Source: Streptomyces phaeoluteigriseus (GTDB lineage: Bacteria > Actinomycetota > Actinomycetes > Streptomycetales > Streptomycetaceae). Taken from it: 64,000 nt of DNA. The DNA lies in NCBI RefSeq assembly GCF_001896135.2, contig NZ_MPOH02000004.1, positions 1 through 64,000 of the forward strand, written 5' to 3'. A model generated the notes under the pieces. That model did not search any database. It was not told where the DNA came from and saw nothing but the letters and a program-made list of their open reading frames with translations. Position 1 is the first letter of the stretch, and each line of letters starts with the position of its first letter. Made by a program: the position numbers and the translations under genes. Shown piece by piece: positions 30,476-39,019 of this stretch.

Positions 30476-30787
30476 TCAGGATGCCGGGCCCGGGTTGCTC
30501 CCACGGTGCAGCGTACGGACGCACCAGCCGATGACCACGGCGTTGATCAGTGCTCCGAGAACGATGGAGAGCAGGAACATCGTGGTGCCTTCGGGCAGGA
30601 CGAGTAGCAACGCGAGGCTGGTCGGGATGGTGGCGAACAGGGGGATGACAGCTGCCATGGATTCGTCGGAGGCGGCTACGAGTGCCCATCCGAGCAGCAG
30701 TGCACAGGCCGCCAGGTAGACCCGGGCAGCGATGTTGCCCAGGGCGCGGCGTACACCGCGAAGGATGGAGAGACTGGGGCCGGTCAT
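30476..30787 (-). CDS. SCO4225-family small membrane protein
   Basis: 103 residues with three predicted membrane helices (VYLAACALLLGWALVAAS, AVIPLFATIPTSLALLLVL, FLLSIVLGALINAVVIGW). It matches the SCO4225-type family of Streptomyces, of unknown function. Its ATG (30785-30787) overlaps the TGA of the upstream LuxR-type fragment in an ATGA arrangement. The two were therefore once one operon with a response regulator, the normal context of this family. Confidence 0.75.
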   Translation of the reverse strand: MTGPSLSILRGVRRALGNIAARVYLAACALLLGWALVAASDESMAAVIPLFATIPTSLALLLVLPEGTTMFLLSIVLGALINAVVIGWCVRTLHRGSNPGPAS

Positions 30788-31038
30788 GGGGGGTGGACTC
30801 CTGGATGGTGGTGGCCGGTGTCCGGTGGGTTGTCAGGCGGGGGAGTGGGGCGGCCGGGGTGGGCGAGGCCACGGTCGTAGGCGAGGATCGTCGCCTGGAC
30901 CCGGTCGCGTAGTTCGAGGTTGCGGAGCAGTGCTTCGATGTGGGACTTCACTGTGCCAACGGTGATGCCGAGGGGCTGGGCGATCTCCGTGTGGGGGAGT
31001 CCCGCGGAGATCAGGGTGAGGATGTCTGGTGCAAGGGC
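30784..31038 (-). pseudogene. C-terminal HTH fragment of a LuxR-type response regulator
   Basis: The frame reads LAPDILTLISAGLPHTEIAQ, then PLGITVGTVKSHIEALLRNL and ELRDRVQATILAYDRG, a complete LuxR HTH, and ends with TGA 30784-30786. Upstream of about 31038 similarity stops. The receiver domain and the start are missing, replaced by the 3' flank of the SGNH-hydrolase gene. The surviving tail retains its coupling to the SCO4225-type gene. It probably reflects a deletion joining two regions. Confidence 0.8.
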
Positions 31039-31091
31039 TCAAAGGAACGCCGAGGCGCCCGTGCCGAATGGCACGGGCCGCCCCGTGCTGC

Positions 31092-31928
31092 CTACGGCTT
31101 GAGGATCTGGTCCAAGGTCGCGACCGACATCAACAACTGGCCGTAACTGTTGGGATGGGCCGCCATGGAACCCGCGCCCGGAGTCAGGGACTCGATGTAG
31201 CGGCGCTGACGAGGCTGGCACATGTCGTACCCGATGGTGGCTTTGTAGGTGTCCGCGTAGGAGACACCGGTGCCGCCGTCGGCCGCCCTACGGGCCAGAG
31301 CGCGGTTGAGCTTCAGTGTCGTGTCCCGCAGGAAGGCGAAGTCCTGCTGGGCAAACGGAACTTCGGCGCAACCCACGCCGTTGTCGGGGAAGAGGGCCGG
31401 GTATCCGACCACGACGATCTTCGCGTCCGGGCTGCGCCGCCTGATGTCGGTGATCACATCGCGGACGCGGCCCTCCATCGTGTTGATGCGCTCACCGAGC
31501 ACGTCCTTGGCGGTGGTGAAGTACTTCTTGCACGGGCTGCCGTTCGGATCCGAGGACTTCACCAGCGCGCAGGTGGCGAGCACGCTGGTGAAGCCGACGT
31601 CGTTGCCTCCGATGGTCAGGGTGACCAGCTTCGTGTTCGGCGTCAGCGCGTTGATCTGCGGCGGCTTCGACCCCTGGGCGTTCCAGATGCTGCGCGTCGT
31701 GGCGCCGCTGCACGTGACGTCCTTGAATGCCCGGTTCTCGCCCGCGGACGTACCAGCGACGATGGAGGGGTAGCTGCCCGTGGTGCGGTCACACTCGGCG
31801 TCCTTCACCCCCCGGAGACCGGCTCCCGAGGCGTATGAATCGCCCATGGCCACGTAGTTCGGGCCGTCAGTGGCCGCCTGGGTCGGCGCCGCGAGTGAGA
31901 AGAGGCTCGCTCCTGCCACGGCGGTCAC
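31092..31928 (-). CDS. Secreted SGNH/GDSL-type lipase/esterase
   Basis: 278 residues from GTG 31928. The hydrophobic start TAVAGASLFSLAAPTQAA resembles the second half of a signal peptide. Block I is YVAMGDSYASGAGL with the nucleophile Ser, block III is LTIGGNDVGF, and the His/Asp region near the C-terminus is AAHPNSYGQ. This is the Streptomyces SGNH hydrolase pattern (lipase SCO1725-like), with several Cys for disulphides. The N-terminus looks shortened and starts with a GTGA overlap with an upstream small frame. The 5' end may have been replaced by recombination, so secretion is uncertain. Confidence 0.85.
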   Translation of the reverse strand: MTAVAGASLFSLAAPTQAATDGPNYVAMGDSYASGAGLRGVKDAECDRTTGSYPSIVAGTSAGENRAFKDVTCSGATTRSIWNAQGSKPPQINALTPNTKLVTLTIGGNDVGFTSVLATCALVKSSDPNGSPCKKYFTTAKDVLGERINTMEGRVRDVITDIRRRSPDAKIVVVGYPALFPDNGVGCAEVPFAQQDFAFLRDTTLKLNRALARRAADGGTGVSYADTYKATIGYDMCQPRQRRYIESLTPGAGSMAAHPNSYGQLLMSVATLDQILKP

Positions 31929-32143
31929 CGCGGCTGCCCGGCCACATGCCGGACAGCCGCCTTGAGTTCTGCGTCATCACGCCCCTGAAAGAGTTGGTGG
32001 TTGGACGGGCCGGGTGTCGCGGTTGCGGTTCCGGCGCGGACGGAAACCGTGAGGGCTCCCGCCTCCCGGAGCCCTCGGATCGAATGGGTGTGTTGCACCA
32101 AGTTGTGTGCCCCGGCATCGAAGGCTCCTTCGATAGACCACAA
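31925..32143 (-). CDS. Unknown small open frame overlapping the SGNH gene start
   Basis: 72 residues at most, beginning at a weak TTG 32143 with WSIEGAFDAGAHNLVQHTHS and ending KAAVRHVAGQPR. Codon use is plausible, and its TGA overlaps the GTG of the SGNH gene (GTGA), so it may be the tail of a truncated gene coupled to it. I do not recognise a family. No RBS is seen. It could be spurious. Confidence 0.25.
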   Translation of the reverse strand: MWSIEGAFDAGAHNLVQHTHSIRGLREAGALTVSVRAGTATATPGPSNHQLFQGRDDAELKAAVRHVAGQPR

Positions 32144-32311
32144 CGTGGGTTGCGGTACGCCGGTTCACCCGACGCGAGTCGGCTGCTGCCTGTTACAGAA
32201 GACGACACCGACCAGGTGTGCTTGGCCAGCGTGTCGGCCGTGTCGGCGCTGGCGGCAAACCGCCCCTGGAGGCTCCGCAGCCGGAAAAGTGCGTGACCGG
32301 GCTGGGGGTGC

Positions 32312-32587
32312 TGCGCCGGTCACGGACCACTACGAGCACCGTGACCTTGATGAGATCGACTTCGCGCCGGTGGTGTATGACGAGGAGCGGCCGACTCTGC
32401 TGATGCTGGGGGAGGCGTACGCCTTGCTCTCGGGGTGCTGCTGACGGTGGCCGCGGAGGGCGGCCCGGTCGTAGCCGAGGCGGACGGACTGTCGAAGGAG
32501 ATCGCCGCGCGCATCCCGTTGGAGGGCTGCCCCTTGCTGGCCGCCGTGGGTCGTGTGCGGGTGGTCTGGGGACGGGTGGTGGTGTAG
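32312..32587 (+). pseudogene. Unknown protein fragment with a frameshift
   Basis: One frame gives VTDHYEHRDLDEIDFAPVVY and DEERPTLLMLGEAYALLS. After a shift near 32435 another gives GVLLTVAAEGGPVVAEADGL and SKEIAARIPLEGCPLLAAVG up to the stop at 32585-32587. The two parts read as one small alpha/beta protein. No start codon is apparent. The family is unknown. The surrounding 31.95-32.85 kb holds no other supported gene. Confidence 0.3.
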
Positions 32588-32845
32588 TGGACGGTGCTGC
32601 CCCCGTGCCTGCATGACGGGGGCCATGCACCACTGGCAGAGAGGGCTGCCATCGCGGCCGTATTTTCGGTGGGTTCTGCGCTGGCAGGTGGTCCAGGGGC
32701 CGACCTGGCTGCCCAGGCAGACGAAGGTTGGTGGTAGTGCCTGTCGCTGAGGTTGGACCGCCAGTCGGTGTATGTCATCGGTCTCGGACGGCGGAGGACC
32801 CCGGCCATGCGCTCGCCGGGGTCCTCCGTGTTCAGTGGCTTCGGT

Positions 32846-33562
32846 TCAGCCGCAGCAGTCGCAGACGGGGCGGCAGTCGCAGACGTCCGTCTCCTGCTGC
32901 TGGGTGGGGATCGCGGCAGCGGGCGCGCAGCAGCCTTTGCCCTGCCAGGCGTCGCGGCCTTCCTTGATGGCGATGGCGGCGATGGCTAGGGCGGCGACGG
33001 GGTCGGCCCAGGACCAGCCGAGGGTGGCGTTGAGGACCAGGCCGACGAGGAGCACGGCGGACAAGTATGTGCACAGCAGGGTCTGTTTGGAGTCGGCGAC
33101 CGCGCTGGCCGAGCCGAGTTCGCGGCCGGCCCGGCGCTGGGCGGCGGACAGGAACGGCATGACCGCGAGGGAGAGGGCGGCGATGATGATGCCGGGGATG
33201 GAGCGTGCGGCCTCGGCGGTGCCGGTCAGTGCGCGGACGGCATCGAGGCTGACGAACGTGGCGAGTGCGAAGAACGACACCGCGATGATCCGCAGCGTCC
33301 GCTTCTCCCGCGCCTCTCGGGTGGCGTGGTCGGAGGCGGAGAACTGCCAGGCGACCGCGGCGGCGGAGGAGACCTCGATGACGGAGTCTAGGCCGAAGCC
33401 GATCAGCGCGGTGGAGGAGGCGATCGTGCCGGCGGTGATCGCGACGACCGCCTCGATGACGTTGTAGGTGATGGTGGCCGCCACCAGTAGCCGTATCCGT
33501 TTGGCGAGCGTATCCCTGCGGATCGGGGTAAGGCCTGTGCCGATGGATATATCGGCGGTCAT
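32846..33562 (-). CDS. Cation-diffusion-facilitator-type metal transporter with Cys-rich tail
   Basis: 238 residues. Five or six membrane helices are visible, with the metal-site motif IGFGLDSVIEVSS early and ASAVADSKQTLLCTYLSA later. This is the pattern of CDF-fold transporters associated with CmtR/ArsR-type sensors. The C-terminus is unusually Cys-rich (GKGCCAPA, then ETDVCDCRPVCDCCG), a likely soft-metal trap. The start is one base after the ArsR stop (TGAGATG), so the two are translationally coupled. It probably exports Cd, Pb or Zn from the cell. Confidence 0.9.
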   Translation of the reverse strand: MTADISIGTGLTPIRRDTLAKRIRLLVAATITYNVIEAVVAITAGTIASSTALIGFGLDSVIEVSSAAAVAWQFSASDHATREAREKRTLRIIAVSFFALATFVSLDAVRALTGTAEAARSIPGIIIAALSLAVMPFLSAAQRRAGRELGSASAVADSKQTLLCTYLSAVLLVGLVLNATLGWSWADPVAALAIAAIAIKEGRDAWQGKGCCAPAAAIPTQQQETDVCDCRPVCDCCG

Positions 33563-33563
33563 C

Positions 33564-33899
33564 TCAGCAGCAGCCCTTCTCGTCCGCGTCCCCGCAGGTC
33601 CTGTCGGCCTCGACGGCGACCACGGCGGTGCGCAGGGCGTCCAGCGCGTGCCCGAGGCGTTCGTCGGCGAGCTCGTAGCGGGTGCGGCGGCCCACCGGCA
33701 CGGCGACGACGAGGCCGCAGTCGCGCAGGCACGCCAGGTGGTTCGACAGCCGGGTGCGGGAAATCTCCAGGATGTCGGCGAGGTCAGAGGGGTGGGCCGG
33801 TGCCTCGCGCAGGGAGAGGAGGATCCGGCAGCGGATCGGGTCGGCGAGGGCGCGGCCGAACCGCGCCAGCACCTCGATGTCAGCAGCGAGAGTCAGCAC
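33564..33899 (-). CDS. cmtR: CmtR-like ArsR/SmtB metal-sensing repressor
   Basis: 111 residues starting at GTG 33899. The winged HTH is PSDLADILEISRTRLSNHLA. Cys57 and Cys61 lie in HLACLRDCGLVV on the recognition helix, and Cys102 in EADRTCGD near the C-terminus. These three positions are the same as the Cd/Pb ligands of Mycobacterium tuberculosis CmtR, so Cd(II)/Pb(II) sensing is a strong inference. A CC pair ends the protein. It heads a two-gene operon with the transporter and presumably represses it from the upstream palindrome. Confidence 0.88.
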   Translation of the reverse strand: MLTLAADIEVLARFGRALADPIRCRILLSLREAPAHPSDLADILEISRTRLSNHLACLRDCGLVVAVPVGRRTRYELADERLGHALDALRTAVVAVEADRTCGDADEKGCC

Positions 33900-33914
33900 A
33901 CCAACAACAGTACA

Positions 33915-33930
33915 TGAATAGATGAATTCA
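33915..33930. promoter_or_regulatory. Palindrome TGAAT-N6-ATTCA upstream of the metal-sensor operon
   Basis: TGAAT at 33915-33919 and ATTCA at 33926-33930 lie 16-31 bases before the cmtR-like start, in an A+T-rich island. The spacing and base composition fit an ArsR/SmtB operator overlapping the promoter. Confidence 0.6.
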
Positions 33931-34139
33931 CTGAAGCTTGAATCATTGCCTGTGCTCCCGTTGCAGACATCTGGCGGCGCCCGCGCCCGCGCCCGTGCCC
34001 CTGCCGCGCCCGCGCCTGTGCCGGTGTGAGGGCTGGAGGGTGGCGATCCCTACGGCGGGCGATGTGGTCCAGTCCGGTTCTGTCGTGGTCCGGGTCGGAA
34101 GCTGGCGTCTGCGAAAGTGGCGGTCACGTAGCCCCTGGG

Positions 34140-34258
34140 CCAGGGCGTCGGTGCTGCATCAGTCAGCCGAAGGTCCGCTCGATGACCCACCGCTCGGGCA
34201 GGGGCTCGAACCTCTTCGCCGGTGGCCGCTGCACCACCTCGGCATCGATGCCCAGACC
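34140..34258 (-). pseudogene. C-terminal relic of an IS5-family transposase with an in-frame stop
   Basis: The frame reads LGIDAEVVQRPPAKRFEPLP, then ERWVIERTFG, a stop (TGA, complement of 34163-34165, in place of the expected Trp codon) and LMQHRR. This is the conserved Glu-containing end of IS5-type DDE transposases. The rest of the element is not recognisable. The flanks 33940-34140 and 34260-34480 hold nothing else supported. Confidence 0.75.
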
Positions 34259-34482
34259 GGCGCCGTGATCGATGCACTCACCGAAGGCCGGCCGACAGCC
34301 GCGACGGCGAACAATTTGGTGTGCGGAGCCGACGGGACCGGGTAACGTCTTGGGTCATGTTCTGCCAGACGCCGATTTACGAGTGAGAGCGTGATGGGCC
34401 CCTGCTGATGTCCTTCGACGTAGCCGCGCCCGTCCCCCACCGATGAATCCGTAGATCACTCCACATCATTCCGGGAGAACCC

Positions 34483-34692
34483 GTGAGCAAGAACATCAAC
34501 AACCCCGTGGGTATGGGCGGCGGCCAGCGCAAGAAGCTGTCCCGCGCCGAACGGCAGAACAACGGTCCGCACCGCAACCTCGACCGCCAGAGTGCCGCCG
34601 ACCAGAAGGCGGAGCTGCTGCGCAAGATGCGCGAGAAGGCAGGCGCAGCCGAGGGCGCCGGGCAGACGGGCGACGACACCGCACAGAGCTGA
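34483..34692 (+). CDS. DUF6243-family small basic protein
   Basis: 69 residues from GTG 34483, with GGGAG six bases upstream. The sequence starts SKNINNPVGMGGGQRKKLSR and continues AERQNNGPHRNLDRQSAADQ with a charged helix KAELLRKMREKAG. This is the DUF6243 family, widespread in Streptomyces and of unknown function. It is very hydrophilic with no membrane segment, likely a small nucleic-acid-binding or unstructured protein (inference). It stands alone. Confidence 0.85.
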   Translation: MSKNINNPVGMGGGQRKKLSRAERQNNGPHRNLDRQSAADQKAELLRKMREKAGAAEGAGQTGDDTAQS

Positions 34693-34839
34693 TACACCGC
34701 CGCCGCAGGGCGGCACCAGCACGGGGCAGGGCCCGGACCTCGACACGTGGTCCGGGCCCTGCCGCCGTACCGGGCGCGGCCTGCCCCGCTCCGCTCTCGC
34801 CCGACCAACCGGGGAAGCCGCAGATTCGGCACAGCCCCG

Positions 34840-35191
34840 TCACCGCCGCTCTCGTTTGGCCACGGTCTTACTGGCCGTGGTCTTCTTCGTGGCTACCGCG
34901 GCCGGCTCGTCTTGTGGCTGCACCGGTCGCCCGCGGGCGCCTGGGCGCCGATGCCGGCCTTGCCCGGGGGCAGACACCGCCACGGGGCGCTTGGGCGCCG
35001 ATGCCGGCCTTGCCGGGGCAGGCACCGCCTCCAGTGCCTTCACCAGCCAGGTTTCGTCCGCGGTGAGCTGCTCAAGACGCGCGCACAGGGTGGCCAGTCA
35101 CCTCCCGGTTGTCCGCGAGGTGACTGGCGAACTGGGCCTCGTACTGGCTCTGGAGACTCTGCGGGGTGGGCCTTTCCGGCCTGGCGGCCAC
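34840..35191 (-). pseudogene. Unknown small protein with Lys/Ala tail, frameshifted
   Basis: A GTG at 35191 preceded by CAGGAG opens AARPERPTPQSLQSQYEAQF and ASHLADNREV. The frame shifts near 35098, then continues LATLCARLEQLTADETWLVK, ALEAVPAPARPASAPKRP and a basic end KKTTASKTVAKRERR. The repaired product is about 116 residues: a helical N-terminus and a disordered Ala/Pro/Lys tail like histone-type DNA-binding extensions. The tail contains two 30-bp direct repeats. I do not recognise a family. Confidence 0.45.
34935..35014. repeat. Two 30-bp direct repeats with 50-bp period
   Basis: GGGCGC(C/T)TGGGCGCCGATGC plus CGGCCTTGCC occurs at 34935-34964 and 34985-35014 with one mismatch. They lie inside the coding tail of the frameshifted unknown gene and encode a repeated basic Ala/Pro/Arg segment. 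Confidence 0.85.
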
Positions 35192-35534
35192 GGCACGCTC
35201 CTGAACAGGGGGAGGTGATTGCCGGATGCTACTTTCCCAACCGGGTTCGCCACCGGTGTCTTGAGCGAGGACCGTCCTTGCGAGGTGCCGCACGGACCCA
35301 CCGGACGCGACGCAGACGCGAACTTCATCTTCGACGTTCTCCAAGCCGCTCTCGCCCGGTCCGACAGACGGTATCGGGCTCCTGTTCGCCCGTCGTGCGG
35401 TGTGCAGGCGATGGTCGCCGGTCCTCGAATGTGTCGGGGCCGGAGGCGAGGGTGGGATGATCCTCCTCTCCGGTACGCCTGGCCACGCCACGTCTACCGG
35501 ATCGCCGGTGACCGACGAGGAAGACGAAGGATCG
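35192..35534. other. Intergenic stretch without a supported gene
   Basis: 343 bp. One plus-strand frame reads DADANFIFDVLQAALARSDR and could be a gene tail, but there is no start, RBS or recognisable domain. Nothing else was seen. Confidence 0.35.
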
Positions 35535-35930
35535 ATGACGCTGAACGTGGGCCAACGGGTGCGGCTGGCGGCGGATCTCCGGTTGGCCGGGTCGGTGACC
35601 CCAGCCGAGGAGCTCCCGGAGGAGTCGGGTGCCTTCGCCGCTTCTGTGGCCCTGGCAGCAGGCATCGAGGGCACTGTCGAGCGTGTGGACGAGCATCACC
35701 GGCAGCAGAGCCACGAGGTCCGTGAGTACCTGCGCCTCAAGTCGCTCCTCGACGACTTCGGCCACCAGATGCCGCCGGAGAGCAGAAAGCGACTGGATGA
35801 GCAGGTAGCGGCCTTGGAGGAGCAGTGGGCCGCCTACCAGCGACGAATGCTCCGCGTCACGGTCCGCGTCCGGCTCGACAACGGATTCGTCCTCGACGAA
35901 GCCCCCGAGGAGGCTTTCGCCTCTGTCTGA
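35535..35930 (+). CDS. Unknown conserved-looking protein
   Basis: 131 residues from ATG 35535 with GAAGGA upstream. It starts TLNVGQRVRLAADLRLAGSV, has an Ala-rich part with IEGTVERVDEHH, then a long charged helix (SHEVREYLRLKSLLDDFGHQ through SRKRLDEQVAALEEQWAAYQ). It ends with beta-like RVTVRVRLDNGFVLDEAPEE. The ends look like a small barrel interrupted by a coiled coil. I do not recognise the family. Length, RBS and codon use support a real gene. Confidence 0.6.
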   Translation: MTLNVGQRVRLAADLRLAGSVTPAEELPEESGAFAASVALAAGIEGTVERVDEHHRQQSHEVREYLRLKSLLDDFGHQMPPESRKRLDEQVAALEEQWAAYQRRMLRVTVRVRLDNGFVLDEAPEEAFASV

Positions 35931-35967
35931 CCAGGCGTCGCGGCGCTCGCCGCTTGCACTGCTGGGC

Positions 35968-36228
35968 ATGCCCGCAGCGAAGGTCGGCCTGCCAGCGGCC
36001 ACGGTGCTGGTTGCCTTGCATACGGGGCGGGTCTACGCGCCTCGGCGACGAGCGCCAGGCCGAGAAGCATCTCGGCGCCGCCGACAATCTGATGGCCGCC
36101 GGCTTGGGCGACGACATCGCGGAGTGGGTGAGCTACTGCGACGCCGCCGAACACACGGACGCCCGTGCGGTCTCCGCCCGCGACCTCCGGGACCGGTCGA
36201 TCCCGAGCCGCCACCACGCACTCTACTG
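35968..36228 (+). pseudogene. TPR-domain regulator C-terminal remnant, frameshifted
   Basis: One frame gives KVGLPAATVLVALHTGRVYA, then after a shift near 36040 another gives RLGDERQAEKHLGAADNLMA and DDIAEWVSYCDAAEHTDARA. These are typical of the last TPR repeats of Streptomyces XRE/TPR regulators (the usual form is W(V/L)SYFDEAEL). The N-terminal HTH is missing. It ends at the stop near 36228. The following 36229-36534 shows nothing supported. Confidence 0.45.
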
Positions 36229-36534
36229 ATGTCCTTGAACCGAGGAAGCCGGGTTCGACCGGATACACGTCATGGACCGGATCGAGCTGGCCGCCGTTCA
36301 ATGAGCGCGAGCCTGAGCGGGCCGCTGCATAAGCTCAGCAGGGGCTGGACGACGCAGCCCGGATCGTCTCCGCCCTGGTGGCCCGACCGGCTCAGCACCT
36401 GCTGGGTGCCACCGCCCGTTCCGCGCTGCTGCCGTGGACAATGCCCGCACCCGCACGGCCGATGTCGCGGCAGCGCGACCGACGCCGGGTGCTGCTTGAG
36501 ACCATCGAGACCGTCGGTAAGCACTCCCGAACCG

Positions 36535-37009
36535 GATGTTGCGGGCCTTTTGAGACGTCGCCGGCAGATGAGGCTGCGGGCCAGGGAACGAACACGTCGT
36601 GGAGTTCGGTGTGGCGTCCCAATCGGACAGCGAGCCTTTTGACGTAGTGGAGCAGGGTGAAGGTCTGCTCGACGAGGTAGCGGAACTCGCCCATCGCGGC
36701 CTGGAACGAGGCCGGGGTCTGGGACCCACGGCACACGCTCCTGCTGAAGAAGCTGCGGCCCGGTCCGGCACCCTCGGCCCGCCCTCGACCTGCTTTCGCC
36801 CCCGGCTTCGGCAGGTGCCCCTTCTTGGACCGGGTGTCTCTGGCCTGCGTCCAACTCGTGCTGAGTGAGGCGCTGTTCGGCGGTGGAAGTCGGCTGTACA
36901 ACGCGTGCAAGCTGTCGGCGGACTTCCAGCGCCCGGGGGCGGTCTTGCAGATCGTCTCCAGGTCGGCCCGGGTCCGGCCCCGGACGTGCAGCCAGCTGTG
37001 GACGCCCAA
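36535..37009 (-). pseudogene. IS5-family transposase relic
   Basis: The recognisable core is FRYLVEQTFTLLHYVKRLAV followed by RLGRHTELHDVFV, the conserved C-terminal Glu helix of IS5-type DDE transposases. The expected LACSLICWRRL block appears only after another frameshift (ARSLICRRRLKR). The part toward 37009 (VHSWLHVRGRTRADLETI) has coding character but no clear match. It is multiply broken. Confidence 0.55.
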
Positions 37010-37044
37010 GCCCGAAGCCCCCGTGGAGGGACGGCAGGGCGAGT

Positions 37045-37791
37045 TCAGAGCTGGGTTTCGCCGCCGTCCACGGCCAGCTCTATGCCGGTGGTGTACGTGG
37101 CGTCGAAGGCGAGGAATGCGGCCGCCTTGGCGAACTCCTCGACCGTGCCGTAACGCCCCATGGGGTTGCTCGCGGTCCGCTCCGCCCTGAACTGTTCGGC
37201 GGCCTCTTCGGGCAAGTTCATCCTTTCCAGAATCCCCGAGTCGATGGGACCCGGGCTGATCGCGTTGACACGAACACCCCGCGGAAGCAGTTCGCGGGAG
37301 AAGGTGCGGGCCATCGAGCGCAGCGCCGCTTTGCCGGCCGCGTAGACGCTGGTGTCCACCAAGCCGATGACGTTCGCGATCGAGGTGGTGAGGACGACGC
37401 CGGCGTCCGTGCTCAGCAGCGGGGCGAGTTTCTGCAGGGTGAAGAAGGCGCCTTTGACGTTGATCGCGAACAGTTCGTCGTATGCCTCCTCGGTGGTCGA
37501 CTCCAGGGGCGTCAGGGCGGAGATTCCGGCGTTGACGAACAGAGCCTCGATCGAGCCGAGCTCGCTCTTCACGCGGTCGGCGAGCGTGTCCAGGTCGGGC
37601 AGTGAGGCCACATCGCTCCGGACGGCCACGGCATTCTCGCCGAGCCGCTTGCGCGCCGCGTCGAGCGTGTCCTGAGACCGGCCGGTGATCACCACGCGGG
37701 CTCCGCCTCGCACCAGCAGCTCCGCCACCGCGAGCCCCATGCCGCTGCTGCCACCCGTGATCACCACATTCTTGTCGCTGTACTTACCCAT
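37045..37791 (-). CDS. SDR-family oxidoreductase
   Basis: 248 residues from ATG 37791 (an upstream ATG at 37815 would add eight). The Rossmann motif is VVITGGSSGMGLAVAELLVR. NAG occurs in FVNAGISALTPLE, the catalytic Ser region is LTTSIANVIG, and the catalytic YxxxK is VYAAGKAALRSM. The C-terminus has GVRVNAISPGPIDSG. A classical NAD(P)-dependent dehydrogenase; substrate unknown. It is the last of a minus-strand run with the aldo/keto reductase and a second SDR, all facing a divergent TetR gene, as in a small TetR-controlled detoxification cluster. Confidence 0.9.
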   Translation of the reverse strand: MGKYSDKNVVITGGSSGMGLAVAELLVRGGARVVITGRSQDTLDAARKRLGENAVAVRSDVASLPDLDTLADRVKSELGSIEALFVNAGISALTPLESTTEEAYDELFAINVKGAFFTLQKLAPLLSTDAGVVLTTSIANVIGLVDTSVYAAGKAALRSMARTFSRELLPRGVRVNAISPGPIDSGILERMNLPEEAAEQFRAERTASNPMGRYGTVEEFAKAAAFLAFDATYTTGIELAVDGGETQL

Positions 37792-37860
37792 GCCGAGGTT
37801 GCTCCGTTCCATCATCGAAAACGTGGTGATATGTCTGGATGCGGTGGTTCGCGAACTGAA

Positions 37861-38931
37861 TCAACGGCGGTTTTCGATCTTCATGTGGCCTGTGGTGACG
37901 GCGCGGATGTGGTCGCTGGCGAGCAGGCTGTGCGGATTACCGAGGTCGATGGCGCTGACCTCGTCGAGGCGGGCCAGTTGGGAAGGAGCGAGGTCGACCT
38001 GCAGGGCGCCCAGGTTGTCTTCCAGTTGCGCGATGGTGCGGGCGCCGATGATGGGTGCCGTCACGCCCGTGGAGTGCAGGTTCCAGGCCAGTGCGACCTG
38101 GGCAGGTGTGTGGCCCAGCTCCGAGGCCACCTCCTTCACCACATCGGCGATTGCGAGATTACGGTCGGTGACCCATCCCAGGGCGGCGTTGAGGCTTTTG
38201 CGGTTGCCGGCGGTCTCGCCGGCGATCGGGCCCACCGGGTTCTGGTCCTCCCTGCTGTACTTGCCGGTGAGCACCCCGCCGCCCAGCGGGGAGAAGGGGA
38301 CCACACCCAGTCCCATCTCGCGTGCCATGGGGATCAGATCACGCTCCCCGGTACGCTCGATCAGGCTGTACTCCGTCTCCAGTGCGACCAGCGGTGACCA
38401 GCCACGCAGGTCGGCGATCGCCTGCATGCGCGACACCTGCCAGGCAGGGGCGCTGGAGATCCCCACATACAGAACCTTGCCCTGCCTCACCAGGTCGTCC
38501 AGGCCGCGCAGGATCTCCTCCACCGGCGTCCTGAAGTCCCATACGTTCAGATAGAGCAGATCGATGTAGTCCGTGTTCAGCTGCCGCAGACTGGCTTCCA
38601 CCGACGTCAGCATGCTCTTGCGGTGCGTACCCCCGGAATTGGGGTCACCGGGCTGGCGCAGCGTCGAGTACTTCGTCGCCAGCACCATTTCGGAGCGGTT
38701 GGTGCGGGTGAACTCGCCCAGCAGTCGCTCGGAACTGCCGTTGGTGTAGGTGCTGGCGGTGTCGAAGAAGTTGCCGCCGAGCTCGGTGTAGCGGTCGAAG
38801 AGCTTGCGCGCCTCCTCCCGCTCGGCGCCCCAGCCCCAGTCGTTGCCGAAGGTGGCCGTGCCCAGCGCCAGCGGTGAGACCCGCAGCCCGGAACGGCCCA
38901 GCAGCCGGTAGGTGTCGAGAGTGAGTGGCAT
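37861..38931 (-). CDS. Aldo/keto reductase (catalytic His position is Asn)
   Basis: 356 residues from ATG 38931, with CAGGAG five bases upstream. TIM-barrel AKR features: GRSGLRVSPLALGTATFGND, the Asp/Tyr pair in FDTASTYTNGSSERLLGE, Lys in VLATKYST, and the NADPH-binding GVTAPIIGARTIAQLEDNL near the end. The tetrad His, usually in a Tyr-x-His-x-Trp context, is Asn in LLYLNVWDF. Members with altered tetrads exist with shifted activity. It lies between two SDR genes, 45 bp or more apart, probably one operon under the divergent TetR. Confidence 0.9.
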   Translation of the reverse strand: MPLTLDTYRLLGRSGLRVSPLALGTATFGNDWGWGAEREEARKLFDRYTELGGNFFDTASTYTNGSSERLLGEFTRTNRSEMVLATKYSTLRQPGDPNSGGTHRKSMLTSVEASLRQLNTDYIDLLYLNVWDFRTPVEEILRGLDDLVRQGKVLYVGISSAPAWQVSRMQAIADLRGWSPLVALETEYSLIERTGERDLIPMAREMGLGVVPFSPLGGGVLTGKYSREDQNPVGPIAGETAGNRKSLNAALGWVTDRNLAIADVVKEVASELGHTPAQVALAWNLHSTGVTAPIIGARTIAQLEDNLGALQVDLAPSQLARLDEVSAIDLGNPHSLLASDHIRAVTTGHMKIENRR

Positions 38932-39019
38932 GACGTTCTCCTGTGGTTGTGGTACGTGGCTAGGTGTGGTGCGTGGCGTTCGAGAGGTGCGGGCCGGTCG
39001 ACCGGCAGGTGTCCGTGTG

